DNA from: Hymenobacter roseosalivarius DSM 11622
GTDB taxonomy: Bacteria > Bacteroidota > Bacteroidia > Cytophagales > Hymenobacteraceae
Direction: 5' to 3'
DNA length: 64,000 nt
Assembly (NCBI RefSeq): GCF_900176135.1
Contig: NZ_FWWW01000098.1
Location: 1-64,000 of the forward strand
The notes under the pieces were generated by a model. The model had not been told where the DNA came from, made no database searches, and worked only from the letters and a program-made list of their open reading frames with translations. This document shows positions 46,567 to 55,834 of this stretch, piece after piece. Position numbers and translations under genes: made by a program. How positions within the stretch are numbered: the first letter of the stretch is position 1; each line of letters opens with the position of its first letter.

Positions 46567-46779
46567 AAACAAAAGTAGGAGGAAATCGGTGGGATTGGCG
46601 CGAAAAATCCAGTCTTATGCTTTAGCTGATAAGACGAGCCAAAGCGAATTAGTTGCCAACCTGAACGCAAAACGCCGCCGCGCCAAGCTGCTCGCTAAGC
46701 CGTAGCCCAATTCAGTCCTGCCGAACCTCTCGGCTGACGCCGGGGTTATGTATACAACTTGCGAACCTAACCCAATCTG

Positions 46780-48129
46780 ATGCCTTTACGCTCCGTGCGC
46801 ACACCGCTTTATTGCTTATGCTTTTTACTGTTGCTTTCTGCCTGCGGCAAGCAACAGACGCTTCAGGCCATCTTTCAGAAAACTACTCCTCACGAGACTT
46901 ACGCTCGCCGCCTGCGCCAGAGTGGCCTCGATCAAACGGCGCTGGGTCGGGACTGGCTCGCCGCCGCCGACCGTGCCCTGCGCGACTCGCTGGTCGTGAC
47001 GCTGCCCTTTCAGGAAACCGGCTTTTTTCGCGCCGATCAGGCCCGGGCGGCCGCGTACCGCTACGCCGTGCGCGAGGGCGAGACTGTCCGCATCAGCCTG
47101 ACGCTGGATGCCGGTGCTGATGTGCGGGTTTTTCTCGATGCCTTCGAGCTCAGCCCCGATAACGCCCCTCCCCGCTTCATCTCTTCTGCCGATACAGCCG
47201 CAGCCACTTTTAGCTACGTGGCTGAAGACGACCGCCAGCATTTGTTGCGCGTGCAGCCCGAGCTGTTGCGCACGGGTCGCTATACGCTGAGCATTCAGCG
47301 CGAGCCGTCGCTGGCTTTCCCGGTGCAGGGCAAAAACGACGTGGCCGTGGGTAGCTTCTGGGGCGTAGACCGCGACGCGGGTACCCGTCGCCACGAGGGC
47401 ATCGATATTTTTGCCAAGCGCGGCACGCCCGTGGTCGCCGTTGCACCGGGCCTCATTACGCGGGTAAACGACACGCCCAGAGGGGGCAAAGTGGTCTGGC
47501 TGGCCGATACCGAACACGGCCAGCACCTCTACTACGCCCACCTCGACCAGCAGCTCGTGCAGGCCGGTCAGACGGTGCAGATCGGTGATACGCTGGGGCT
47601 GGTGGGCAATACCGGCAACGCCCGCACGACCCCACCGCATCTGCATTTCGGCATTTACCGGGGCGGCCGCGGAGCCGTTGATCCTTTTCCCTTCGTGCGC
47701 CGTGCCGATGAGATGCCCGCAGCCCCTCGTACTAGCGCCGAGCGCCTCGGCCAATGGGTACGCGTGCGGGAGAAGCGCGCCGACCTGCGTTTAAGTCCGG
47801 CCGCGAAGGGCACTGCTACCCTCGCGAGCCTGGTGCGTAACACTCCGCTGCTGGTAGTAGGCAGCCAGACCGATTATTACCGCGTGGAGCATCCTGGGGG
47901 GCAAATTGGCTACATCGCCGCCCGGTCGGTGGTATCGGCCGCGGCCGAGCCTCTGCGCCGGGAGCTGCTAGCCGCCGCCACCAATCTGATAAAACTGCCC
48001 CAAGCCGGCATCCCCCCCTTCGATACCCTGCCGGCCCGCACTAATGTTGTCATCTTAGGCGAAGTAGCTGGTTTTCAGCTTATAAGCAGCGCAGCGGGCG
48101 TAGTAGGCTGGGCAGCAAAGGCGGGTTAA
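46780..48129 (+). CDS. M23 peptidase lipoprotein with C-terminal SH3-like domain
   Basis: The 449-residue protein has a lipobox (LLLSAC, Cys22), an N-terminal beta domain, and an M23 lysostaphin-type core. Its zinc ligands are His and Asp in 'RRHEGIDIFAKRG' (near 205) and His in 'PHLHFGIYRG' (near 288). A bacterial SH3-like domain follows (residues 330-400, 'VREKRADLRLSPAAKG'). It cleaves peptidoglycan cross-links in the periplasm from an outer-membrane anchor. Terminator 48273-48312 lies downstream. Confidence 0.9.
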   Translation: MPLRSVRTPLYCLCFLLLLSACGKQQTLQAIFQKTTPHETYARRLRQSGLDQTALGRDWLAAADRALRDSLVVTLPFQETGFFRADQARAAAYRYAVREGETVRISLTLDAGADVRVFLDAFELSPDNAPPRFISSADTAAATFSYVAEDDRQHLLRVQPELLRTGRYTLSIQREPSLAFPVQGKNDVAVGSFWGVDRDAGTRRHEGIDIFAKRGTPVVAVAPGLITRVNDTPRGGKVVWLADTEHGQHLYYAHLDQQLVQAGQTVQIGDTLGLVGNTGNARTTPPHLHFGIYRGGRGAVDPFPFVRRADEMPAAPRTSAERLGQWVRVREKRADLRLSPAAKGTATLASLVRNTPLLVVGSQTDYYRVEHPGGQIGYIAARSVVSAAAEPLRRELLAAATNLIKLPQAGIPPFDTLPARTNVVILGEVAGFQLISSAAGVVGWAAKAG

Positions 48130-48272
48130 ACATTTGAGCAGCTTCTGATGGAAATGCTCGAAAAAAGCAGAACCCATTCCAGAGTGTGTGAACAGATAAA
48201 AGCATGACCGCCTCACGGGGTTGACTGTCCACACACCCTAAGTAACACTTAGCATAACCCACTCATCAAAAC

Positions 48273-48312
48273 ATCAAAAAGCCCCCCAGAAAATATCTGG
48301 GGGGCTTTTTTG
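48273..48312. terminator. Bidirectional terminator (motif pair)
   Basis: CAAAAAGCCCCCCAGAAAAT pairs with ATCTGGGGGGCTTTTTTG. It serves the convergent M23 and hypothetical lipoprotein genes. Both arms are the motif. Confidence 0.9.
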
Positions 48313-48335
48313 ATGTTTATATTCTATTTGAAAGC

Positions 48336-48935
48336 CTACTGGGCTATTACTACTGCTCGCTGCAATTCCTTGGCATACGCGATACGCCGCTCCCGACCGC
48401 CTGTACCAATGTAGTCGAAGCCCACGGCTTTGCTGTCGCCCTGGATGGCAGCCCAGACTTGCGGCTCTACATCTTCGGGCTGGTCAGCGGTGCGCGAAAT
48501 GGCGGGCTGCGTGAACCGGTCGCTGCTAAAAAAGGCATTCATAGCCTTCAGAATAGCTATCTCCTTATCACGTACGGTGGCCGCGCTGGGGTTTTCCAGA
48601 TCCCGGTCGCTGAGCAGGGCCGTGGCGGGCATTACCTCGTTTCGGATGGTGTCGCCGGTAGCGTCGATGATGATAAAGCGAGCCTGCGCGTTCAGGATCT
48701 TAGGCCCCTGCAACAAGAGCACAAAATTGTCCTTCTGCTTATTGCTGGTAAAATTATGGCTGGACCGCACCGTATTCAGAATGCTCCGCTCGGTGAGGCG
48801 GGCACGCTGATTGGGAGGCATCGGCATAAAGACCTTTCCGTCGTTTTTAGCAGTAGCTGTTTCGCGTTCAGTCGTGATACACGACACTTGAAACAACAAG
48901 GTGGCCACAGCGGCAGAGAGAAGAAGTTTTTTCAT
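48336..48935 (-). CDS. Hypothetical lipoprotein
   Basis: With the start at 48935 the protein has 199 residues and a lipoprotein signal (MKKLLLSAAVATLLFQVSC, Cys19). The mature part has 'QRARLTERSILNTVRSSHNF' and 'AQARFIIIDATGDTIRNEVM'. No enzyme motif is visible. A longer frame upstream adds residues without a signal and is rejected. The function is unknown. The upstream DNA (48936-49086) is AT-rich. Confidence 0.65.
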   Translation of the reverse strand: MKKLLLSAAVATLLFQVSCITTERETATAKNDGKVFMPMPPNQRARLTERSILNTVRSSHNFTSNKQKDNFVLLLQGPKILNAQARFIIIDATGDTIRNEVMPATALLSDRDLENPSAATVRDKEIAILKAMNAFFSSDRFTQPAISRTADQPEDVEPQVWAAIQGDSKAVGFDYIGTGGRERRIAYAKELQRAVVIAQ

Positions 48936-49086
48936 TATATAGGCTAAACAAGCATCCAAAGTTAATTCGACGACACTATAAATTGAATCATATAGTGACC
49001 AGCTTTCATAGCTAAATTTGTACCAAAGCAAGCATTTCAGGATATTTAAAACATAAAAAAAGCTGGGTTTATCTTAGAATATTCTA

Positions 49087-49818
49087 TTAGAACAACCCTA
49101 GCTCTCCTCCTATTACCAGACGCGGAAACTCGGGGTAGCGGGGCGCATCACCCAAATCTTTGAAGCTATCAGTGAGCCGGTAGCGGGCCACCAGCGCGTA
49201 GCGCCCCGAGCCCAGCCGCGCCCCTACTCCGTACGACCAACGGTTTATATAATTCAGCTTACGCTCCGTTACTTCTACCCGCCCAGCGCCGTTGGGGCCA
49301 GGTTTGTCGACGTAGTGATGCGCCGAGCTGATAATCCAGCCACCCCAGCCGGTCAGGTCGAGGTAGCGGCCCACCACATTGCCGCGCCGCCCTAGGTTCA
49401 GGCGCCCATACACTTCGGCCTGAGCCTGAGGCAGCGCGAAAGACTCGCTTTGGTGCTGATCAGGGGTCGGCAGGATTTTCTGGTCATTCTGAACCAGATG
49501 ATACACCAAACGCGCATAGCGCAGATCGAGGCCTATGGCAGCGGTCTGCGACAGACGATATTTCTGCCGCATTCCCGCAAACACCTCCCCCGACCGACCA
49601 TAGCGCAACGTAGCGCCCGGCCCGTCAAACTTGCCTGCCACGGCCGCGTAGCCCAGATAGAAATGGCTAAAGAAAGCCCGGTTCGGGCCCGTGGCCGGGC
49701 GTAGCGTATCGGCGGCCACGTTGGCACGGAGCAGCACCCCCTGGGCTTGAGCCGCAGGCACCCCAAGGAGCCACAGGGCCGCACAGGCCCCGACCGTTAG
49801 CAAGCGCAAAAGCTTCAT
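49087..49818 (-). CDS. Predicted outer-membrane beta-barrel protein
   Basis: The 243-residue protein has a signal peptide (MKLLRLLTVGACAALWLL) and repeating amphipathic strands ('RYGRSGEVFAGMRQKYRLSQ', 'YALVARYRLTDSFKDL'), ending in Phe as most barrel proteins do. It resembles the PorT/DUF6089-like barrels of this phylum, but no specific family is clear. Its ATG overlaps the stop of the subtilase gene by four bases (ATGA), so the two are translationally coupled. Confidence 0.65.
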   Translation of the reverse strand: MKLLRLLTVGACAALWLLGVPAAQAQGVLLRANVAADTLRPATGPNRAFFSHFYLGYAAVAGKFDGPGATLRYGRSGEVFAGMRQKYRLSQTAAIGLDLRYARLVYHLVQNDQKILPTPDQHQSESFALPQAQAEVYGRLNLGRRGNVVGRYLDLTGWGGWIISSAHHYVDKPGPNGAGRVEVTERKLNYINRWSYGVGARLGSGRYALVARYRLTDSFKDLGDAPRYPEFPRLVIGGELGLF

Positions 49819-51689
49819 TGGGCTGAATAAGTAGAAGTGAACCCCCGATAATGCACCTGCACCGTGTCGCCGGCTTGCAGGCTGCGCAGGGGTATTTGCA
49901 ACACGGCCCGCTGTTTCACTTCCAATACCTCATAAGTACGCAACACCCCGCGCCGGTCGGATACGTGCCAGTAGAGGTAGCTGGGAGGGTCAGGCAAGGT
50001 AGGTGTGGCACCGGCCGGCGGGCGTTTTTCGGCACTGTCGGATACGGGTGGGGCCAACTCTTCGCGGCCCACGGCCGGCACGGCGGCCAGTTTTTCCTTG
50101 CTCGGGGGCATTACAGCCACCGAATCAGAGTACAGCGGCAACGGCCGCGCGGCCACCTGCCCGATACCCGGCCGGATAATAATGGCCAGCATACTATCAG
50201 ACTGGGCTACAAAATCGAATGTAGCGGCGGCGGGCTTTTTTTGGGCGCTACCCGTAAACCAGGAAGCGCGGGGTACTCCGTACCCGTGGGCGTAGTCGTA
50301 GTAGGGATACAAGCTGGCCGCCGCCTGGAGTTGCGCAAAGAGCTGCATGGCCGTCAGGTTGCGGTTTTGCTGCCAGGCGCAGGCCGCGAAGCCCGCCAGC
50401 AGCGGACTAGCAAACGACGTTCCCTGGGTGCGCACATAGCCGCCCGGCGCGGCCGCCAGCACCGTTCCGTAGGCGGTTACATTGGGCTTCAGGCGCCGAT
50501 CAGCCGTCGGGCCGTAGCTGCTGAAGCCAATATGCAGGAAGTTATCAGGGTCAATGCCACCCACGGCCAGCACGGAGTCGCCATCGGCGGGGGTGCCAAT
50601 GGTGCGCCACTCCGGGTCGAGGCCGTCGTTGCCGGCCGCATTTACTACCAGAATGCCTTTGCGCACAGCCATTGCCGCCGCGCGGGCTACGAGGCTATTG
50701 CGGCCATTCATCTGCTCGGGAAAATAGCGGCGGCTGGTGTAGCCCAACGAGGAGTTGATAATATCCACGCCCTGCTGGTCGGCCCACTCGGCGGCAGCCA
50801 GCCAGGCCTCTTCCTCAGCAAACCGCTCGCGGTGCATCTGCTCGGTGCGGGCCAGCAGGAATTCGGCTTCGGGGGCTAGCCCTAGCGCCGTGCCGTCGGG
50901 CAACAGGCCTGCTATACACGAGAGTACCTCCGTGCCGTGGCTGCCGCCAGCGTACACATAAGGCTTCTTTTTAAGAAAATCGTAGGTCGCCAGAATGCGC
51001 TTGCCCGCCCGTAAATGCTGAAACGCCGCGTGCTGATCGGCCCCGGAAAAGCCCACATCGAAGATAGCGATGCGCAGGCCCCGGCCGTCGAGCTTGGCCC
51101 GGCGGAAGTCGGCCGCTCCGAGGCTGGCAGTTTGGCTAAACGCCAGCTGATGATCAGCGGCGGATACTTCCGGCGTACCGCGCTCCGGCGCGCCGGGCTG
51201 GGTGGCGGGCAGCATCGGTAGTCCATCGGGCCGGCTCTCTACGCTGCGCACTCCCGGCAAGCGACATAACGCGGCAGCCTGCGCCGGTGTTGCGCGGCAG
51301 GAAACCGCATTAAACCAGCGACTTACAAACGTGACCGAATCGACCACCGCCCGCACCTGACGCAGGTAGTCGGGGCGTACCGGGAAATCGGTGCTGTCGG
51401 TGAGGGGCAGCTGCTGGCGCTGGCGGCGGGCCAGGGCCTGGGGGGCAAAATAGGTAGCCGGGTTAAAGCGGACGCCAGCTTTATCGCGCAGCACCACCCA
51501 ATAGCGGGCCGTAGACGGTGTGGCGGCGTGCACAGTATGGGTTATCCCACTCAGCCCCAGACCAAGAAGCAGAAAAAAAGCCCGCACGAATAAACAATGA
51601 ATACGCAAGTGATGCGGCAGTAATATAGTAAGCTGAAGCAACCACGAAGATACGATAGTAGCGCAAGGTGCGTGCTGTCTGGGGGGCAT
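49815..51689 (-). CDS. Subtilisin-like S8 peptidase
   Basis: The 624-residue protein has the S8 triad: Asp in 'RIAIFDVGFSG', His in 'YAGGSHGTEVLSC' and Ser in 'TQGTSFASPLLAG', with the oxyanion Asn in 'VVNAAGNDG'. The N-terminal region shows a propeptide-like segment ('WVVLRDKAGVRF'). The C-terminal 130 residues have no T9SS motif but carry Pro/Ala-rich linkers and a beta segment. The first 30-45 residues are ambiguous. A signal peptide is plausible at 'LFVRAFFLLLGLGLSG', so an internal start may be the real one. It forms an operon with the barrel gene. Confidence 0.85.
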   Translation of the reverse strand: MPPRQHAPCATIVSSWLLQLTILLPHHLRIHCLFVRAFFLLLGLGLSGITHTVHAATPSTARYWVVLRDKAGVRFNPATYFAPQALARRQRQQLPLTDSTDFPVRPDYLRQVRAVVDSVTFVSRWFNAVSCRATPAQAAALCRLPGVRSVESRPDGLPMLPATQPGAPERGTPEVSAADHQLAFSQTASLGAADFRRAKLDGRGLRIAIFDVGFSGADQHAAFQHLRAGKRILATYDFLKKKPYVYAGGSHGTEVLSCIAGLLPDGTALGLAPEAEFLLARTEQMHRERFAEEEAWLAAAEWADQQGVDIINSSLGYTSRRYFPEQMNGRNSLVARAAAMAVRKGILVVNAAGNDGLDPEWRTIGTPADGDSVLAVGGIDPDNFLHIGFSSYGPTADRRLKPNVTAYGTVLAAAPGGYVRTQGTSFASPLLAGFAACAWQQNRNLTAMQLFAQLQAAASLYPYYDYAHGYGVPRASWFTGSAQKKPAAATFDFVAQSDSMLAIIIRPGIGQVAARPLPLYSDSVAVMPPSKEKLAAVPAVGREELAPPVSDSAEKRPPAGATPTLPDPPSYLYWHVSDRRGVLRTYEVLEVKQRAVLQIPLRSLQAGDTVQVHYRGFTSTYSAQ

Positions 51690-51839
51690 TTTTACTTCTC
51701 CAAACGAAACCGATACAACGCTATGTGTTGAAGGTAGCGCGAAAAGGATTTCCCACTACCTTCAACCCCACAAGCTCAAGGGTTGCTGTGGCCCGTCGGA
51801 GCTTATGCTGGTCTTAGTTCTCTCCTTAATCCCTTTTTT

Positions 51840-52646
51840 ATGAACTCTACTTTTTCTCGAACCGCGCTGGTGGCCTTATGGAGCACGGGCAGCGTGCTGC
51901 TTGGTGGCTGCAATGCCAAAGAAATAGCCGCCTTACAGCAGCAAAACTCAGAGCTGCTCAGCTCCCGCGACCAGCTGCAAGCCCAAAAATCGGCTTTGGA
52001 GCAGGAGAAAGCCCAAACGGAGGAATCTCTGCGCTCCAACCTGTTGAGCAAAAACCAGGAAGTTAACCAGTTGAACGAAAACCTGGGCACCACCAAAGAG
52101 CAGCTGCAGGACCGTGAGCAGCGCATCGCTGAGTTGCAGCGCGTGCTCGATCAGAAGGAAGCCGCCGTAAAGGCTCTGCGCCAAAAAGTGGGCGACGCCC
52201 TACTGGGCTTCAATGCCAACGATCTGACGGTGAACGTGAAGAACGGCAAAGTGTACGTATCGCTCTCCGAGCAGCTCCTGTTCAAGTCCGGCTCCACGGT
52301 CGTTGATCCGAAGGGCCAGGAGGCACTGAAAAAGCTTGCCGCGGCCCTCAAAGGCAACCAGGATGTGAATGTGCTGGTGGAAGGCCACACCGACAATGTG
52401 CCCATCAGCCGTGGCACGGCTGGCATGAAAGACAACTGGGATTTGAGCGTGCTGCGTGCTACCGAAATAACTCGCATCCTGACCACAACCGGCCTCACTC
52501 CGGCCCAGGTCACGCCCTCGGGCCGGGCCCAATATCTCCCCATCACAGCCAATGCCACCCCCGCCGAGAAGGCCCAAAACCGTCGCACCGAGATCATCCT
52601 GACGCCCAAGCTCGACGAGCTTTTCCAGATTCTGGAAGCCAACTAA
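51840..52646 (+). CDS. OmpA-family lipoprotein with coiled-coil spacer
   Basis: ATG 51840 gives 268 residues. The lipobox is VLLGGC (Cys24), followed by a long coiled coil (residues 30-115) of Gln/Glu/Leu heptads. The OmpA_C domain covers residues 130-255 with 'LLFKSGSTVVDPKG', 'VLVEGHTDNVPIS', and 'NRRTEIILTP'. It would span the periplasm and bind peptidoglycan, stabilising the outer membrane. It is followed by the bidirectional terminator 52689-52752. Confidence 0.9.
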   Translation: MNSTFSRTALVALWSTGSVLLGGCNAKEIAALQQQNSELLSSRDQLQAQKSALEQEKAQTEESLRSNLLSKNQEVNQLNENLGTTKEQLQDREQRIAELQRVLDQKEAAVKALRQKVGDALLGFNANDLTVNVKNGKVYVSLSEQLLFKSGSTVVDPKGQEALKKLAAALKGNQDVNVLVEGHTDNVPISRGTAGMKDNWDLSVLRATEITRILTTTGLTPAQVTPSGRAQYLPITANATPAEKAQNRRTEIILTPKLDELFQILEAN

Positions 52647-52688
52647 ATCAGCTGATTTAATCGAGCTTATCACGGTTAAATATTACCA

Positions 52689-52752
52689 CAACTAGCCTGA
52701 AAAGAAACGACCGCCTCATTTGGGGCGGCCGTTTCTTTTCAGGCTAGTTGTG
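52689..52752. terminator. Long bidirectional terminator
   Basis: ACAACTAGCCTGAAAAGAAA and its complement form a near-perfect stem of about 28 bp with a short loop. It lies between the OmpA gene and the convergent 2H phosphoesterase gene. It is not motif-built. Confidence 0.9.
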
Positions 52753-52849
52753 GTTTCATCTAGACAAGTGAGCACAGCACAAAAGTGAATTATTTACACT
52801 TTACAACTTGCTATAAAACATTCACTATGAAATGATTTTGATGCATCAT

Positions 52850-53395
52850 TTAAATCTGTAGTTTCAAGGGAAAATCCTCCACTGGCAGCCAGTGCTGACC
52901 ATCGTGGCGAAAGAGTTGCAGGCTAGTGGCGAGGAAGGAAGCAGTGTAGAAACGATCCTGAAAAAGCTGGCGCAACGCCGGTACCTGGCTGGGGGGCAAA
53001 TCGCGGGTGGCCAGGGTCATGTGCGGGGTAAAAGGCCGCCTTTCTAAGGGCATATCGGTCAGACGCGACGCACACCATCCAATTAGATCTGCGTGGAAGG
53101 CCTGCAGGGCCGCAGCCTCCGTCACGCGCACAAATAAGGTGCGATTACCAAACCAATCGAAGTCCTTTAAGCCTACGCCAAACCCCTCCTCAAGGGCAGC
53201 AAAATCCCGGAGCTCCGCGCGCAATACCGCCTCCGATTCAGGCGATTGCCGCCACGGCGGAATGAGCGTAATGTGCGCCGGCAAACGCACCGCATTGCGG
53301 CTGCCCGTGAGCGTGTGCACCTCCTGCTTCATCGCCCAGACCTCCGATGAAATCGGCTCGGGAGGCAAAATGGCAACAAGGTAAAGTGGGTCCAT
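52850..53395 (-). CDS. 2'-5' RNA ligase-like 2H phosphoesterase
   Basis: The 181-residue protein has the two HxT/S motifs of the 2H superfamily: 'PAHITLIPPW' near residue 40 and 'FTPHMTLATRDL' near residue 124. It therefore hydrolyses or joins 2',5' or cyclic phosphodiesters of RNA or small nucleotides. The actual substrate is not known. The start ATG is the only good candidate. Confidence 0.88.
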   Translation of the reverse strand: MDPLYLVAILPPEPISSEVWAMKQEVHTLTGSRNAVRLPAHITLIPPWRQSPESEAVLRAELRDFAALEEGFGVGLKDFDWFGNRTLFVRVTEAAALQAFHADLIGWCASRLTDMPLERRPFTPHMTLATRDLPPSQVPALRQLFQDRFYTASFLATSLQLFRHDGQHWLPVEDFPLKLQI

Positions 53396-53431
53396 ATTTA
53401 CCCTACGTATGTGGCCATACTACCGATCGAG

Positions 53432-53633
53432 GTAGAGACGCTGATTCGCTTCTAATCGGAGAATGATAGTTGTCTGCTACCGCTCATCTGTCATCCTGAG
53501 GTACGAAGGACCTTCTGCCAATGGAACAAGTCGTTCTTCTGATAGAAGGTCCTTCGTACCTCAGGATGACAGATGGGTGGATAATAGGATACACAATGAC
53601 TGCGACGATTGAGACGCGAATACGCGTCTCTAC
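53432..53633. repeat. Nested palindromic repeat (GTAGAGACGC family, copy 2)
   Basis: The outer arms (53432-53458 and 53606-53633) are inverted GTAGAGACGC...CGCGTCT copies related to 18392-18511. Inside lies a second, perfect 32-bp inverted repeat (53485-53516 and 53544-53575) beginning CATCTGTCATCCTGAGG, which resembles widespread Bacteroidota dispersed repeats. The outer right arm supplies the stop codon of the M28 peptidase gene. Confidence 0.75.
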
Positions 53634-55028
53634 AAGCCGTATTTGCTTAGCAGATACACCAGCGCGGCCATGCTGGCCCCGCCCAGCTCCAGCTCGCGGC
53701 GGTTTACTTTGTCGAAGGTATCGGCGGCGGTGTGGTGAATATCGAAGTAGCGCTGGGAGTCGCAGTCGTAGCCGATGAGCACTTTCGCCTGGTCTTTCAG
53801 GGGGCCGATATCGGTGCCGCCGTGGCCGGCCACGAAGTCGCCGCTGCCGTAGGGGGCAAATAATGAGCGCCACTGCTGCATACGGGCCACGGTGGCCGGG
53901 TTAGTCGTTTCGAGGGCAAAGCCGCGAGGCGTGAAGCCACCACCGTCCGATTCCATAGCGGCTAAGTGCTTCTCATTGGCGGCCTTAGCTAGTTCCGCGT
54001 ACTTCAACCCGCCCCGGTTGCCGTTTTCTTCATTCATAAACATGACGGCGCGCACGGTGCGCTCGGACTTCAGACCAGTAGCCTTGAGCAGGCGCAGGAC
54101 TTCCATGCTCTGCACGCAGCCCGTGCCATCATCGTGGGCGCCCTGGCCCAGGTCCCAGGAATCAAGGTGGCCGCCGACGGTGATAATCTCGTCGGGATAT
54201 TTGGAGCCCTTTATTTCGCCGATTACGTTGTACGATTTTACGTCGGGCAGAGTCTGACAAGCCATTTCCAGCTCGAAGGTCAGGTTTTTTGTCGGCTTTC
54301 AGCAGCTGGCTAAGACGGTCGGCGCCGTTGGTGCTAAGGGCAGCGGCGGGTACTTGGGCCACATTGTCCTCGTAGCGCATGGTGCCCGTGTGCGGGAAGT
54401 CGTCGTGGGCGAGGCTGAGTGAACGTACCAAGGCGCCCACGGCCCCGCGCCTGGCGGCGGCCGAGGCCCCGGCCCGGCGCTGGTCGCCGGCTTCCCCGTA
54501 GGCCTGGCCGGTTTCGATGTAGGTGGGGTTCATGGGGCGATTGAAGAACACGAATTTGCCCTTTACTTTCTCCTCCGGCAGGGCCGCCAGCTCCGCCAGA
54601 CTCTGCACCTCTACTACCTGGGCGCGCAGCTTGCCGCCCGTGCCCACCGAACCACCCAGCGCGCACACCGGCACGTCTACGCCTTTGCCCTTGGCGGCCC
54701 GGATCTGGCCTTTCTCCTGGGCCCCGCGCACCCAGTGCGGCACCATCACTTCCTGCAAATACACGCGGTCGAGGCCCAGCTTTTCCATCGTCACTTTAGT
54801 CCAGTCTACGGCCTGCTGGGCCTGGGGCGAGCCGGCCAAGCGCCCGCCAATCTGGCCGGTGAGGTGGCGCAGGTTTTCGTAGCTCTGCCCGCGCAGCAGG
54901 GCTTCATCATAGATGCGGCGAATGTTCAGCGAATCGGTCTGGGGGGCATTTTGGGCCAGCGTGGGCGTGGTTAGCAATAGAGAAGCAACGCCCGCCAGCA
55001 GCGGGTAGCGAGAAAGGAAAGAAGACAT
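53630..55028 (-). pseudogene. M28 peptidase, frameshifted at a homopolymer
   Basis: Two minus-strand frames form one M28 aminopeptidase-like gene. The 5' frame from 55028 has a signal peptide (MSSFLSRYPLLAGVASLLLT) and M28 N-terminal 'LTGQIGGRLAGSPQAQ'. The 3' frame (53630-54265 and upstream) has 'VGGHLDSWDLGQGAHDDGTG' (zinc His/Asp), 'FMNEENGNRG' (catalytic Glu), 'AMESDGGGF' and 'YFDIHHTAADTFDKV'. They meet at a T6 run (54285-54290); removing one base restores 'KADKNLTFELEMAC'. As sequenced the protein is truncated. A read error is plausible. Confidence 0.75.
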
Positions 55029-55113
55029 AAAAAGCAAAAATGAGGAGGCAAAAGCAGTCTGAGAAGCTAAAGTACTAGGAAAGCCTAAACAGGTTGCAAC
55101 AACAAATCTAGTC

Positions 55114-55159
55114 TGACCCCAACAACGCCTAGCCATCGGTCTGGGCGTTGTTGGGGTCA
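55114..55159 (-). terminator. Putative terminator of the histidine phosphatase gene
   Basis: TGACCCCAACAACGCC pairs perfectly with GGGCGTTGTTGGGGTCA across a 14-nt loop. It lies downstream (in minus-strand terms) of the gene at 55225. The T run is weak, so it may act partly as an RNA-stabilising hairpin. Confidence 0.65.
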
Positions 55160-55224
55160 ACTTCTAAAAAGCCTGAAGCTGTTGCTTGTAGAAATTCTTT
55201 TCACAAGAAAGCCGTGAGATATAC

Positions 55225-55782
55225 TTACTGCTCTGCCCCAAACCGATGGGTTACCACCGTGGCGGCACCCGAGGGGGGCACTTTCACCTCGAATAAATAA
55301 TCATACTCGCCATCCTCAACCGTGGTAATCTCCGATGTAGCCCCCAACGCCGAAACCAAGGGCAGCAGCGTATTGGAGTGGCCCACGACCAGCACTGTTT
55401 TGCCCTTCTGCTCCCGCAGGATGCGGGCGGCCAGGTCGGCGGGCTTATCGTAGACCTGTGGGGTGCGTTGCAGAGCCGTAGCTAAAGGGGCAGCGGTAGC
55501 GCGGCTACGCACGGTATTCGTCACGTACAGCGCTTCGATATTGCGGCTGCCCAGGGTGTCGCGCAGCGTAAGTGCCCGCTGCTCACCGGCCGGCGTCAGG
55601 GGCGGGTCGGTGAGGGCCGGACTGGTTTCTTTTTCGGCGTGGCGCACCACATAAATTGTGGTCACGGCCGCGCCGGGGAGCTTTTCAGCCGTAGAGCCAG
55701 ACGCCGCCGGGCGCTCCGAGGAGCAACCAACGACCGCACTCAAAAGCAAACCCAGGGAGGGAATCAGGGGTAGAAAGCGCAT
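55225..55782 (-). CDS. Histidine phosphatase family lipoprotein
   Basis: The 185-residue protein has a lipobox (LSAVVGC, Cys20) and the phosphoglycerate-mutase-like core. The catalytic RHAEK box is near residue 48 ('YVVRHAEKETS'), 'NTVRSRATAAPLA' supplies the second Arg, and 'LVVGHSNTL' the second His. It should be a periplasm-facing phosphatase. Broad substrates are usual in this family, and SixA-like protein phosphatases share the size. Confidence 0.88.
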   Translation of the reverse strand: MRFLPLIPSLGLLLSAVVGCSSERPAASGSTAEKLPGAAVTTIYVVRHAEKETSPALTDPPLTPAGEQRALTLRDTLGSRNIEALYVTNTVRSRATAAPLATALQRTPQVYDKPADLAARILREQKGKTVLVVGHSNTLLPLVSALGATSEITTVEDGEYDYLFEVKVPPSGAATVVTHRFGAEQ

Positions 55783-55834
55783 AGAGAAGGAGAAAAGTGT
55801 GAGGCAAGTACGCCGGGAGGAGCGGCGGGTTGCA

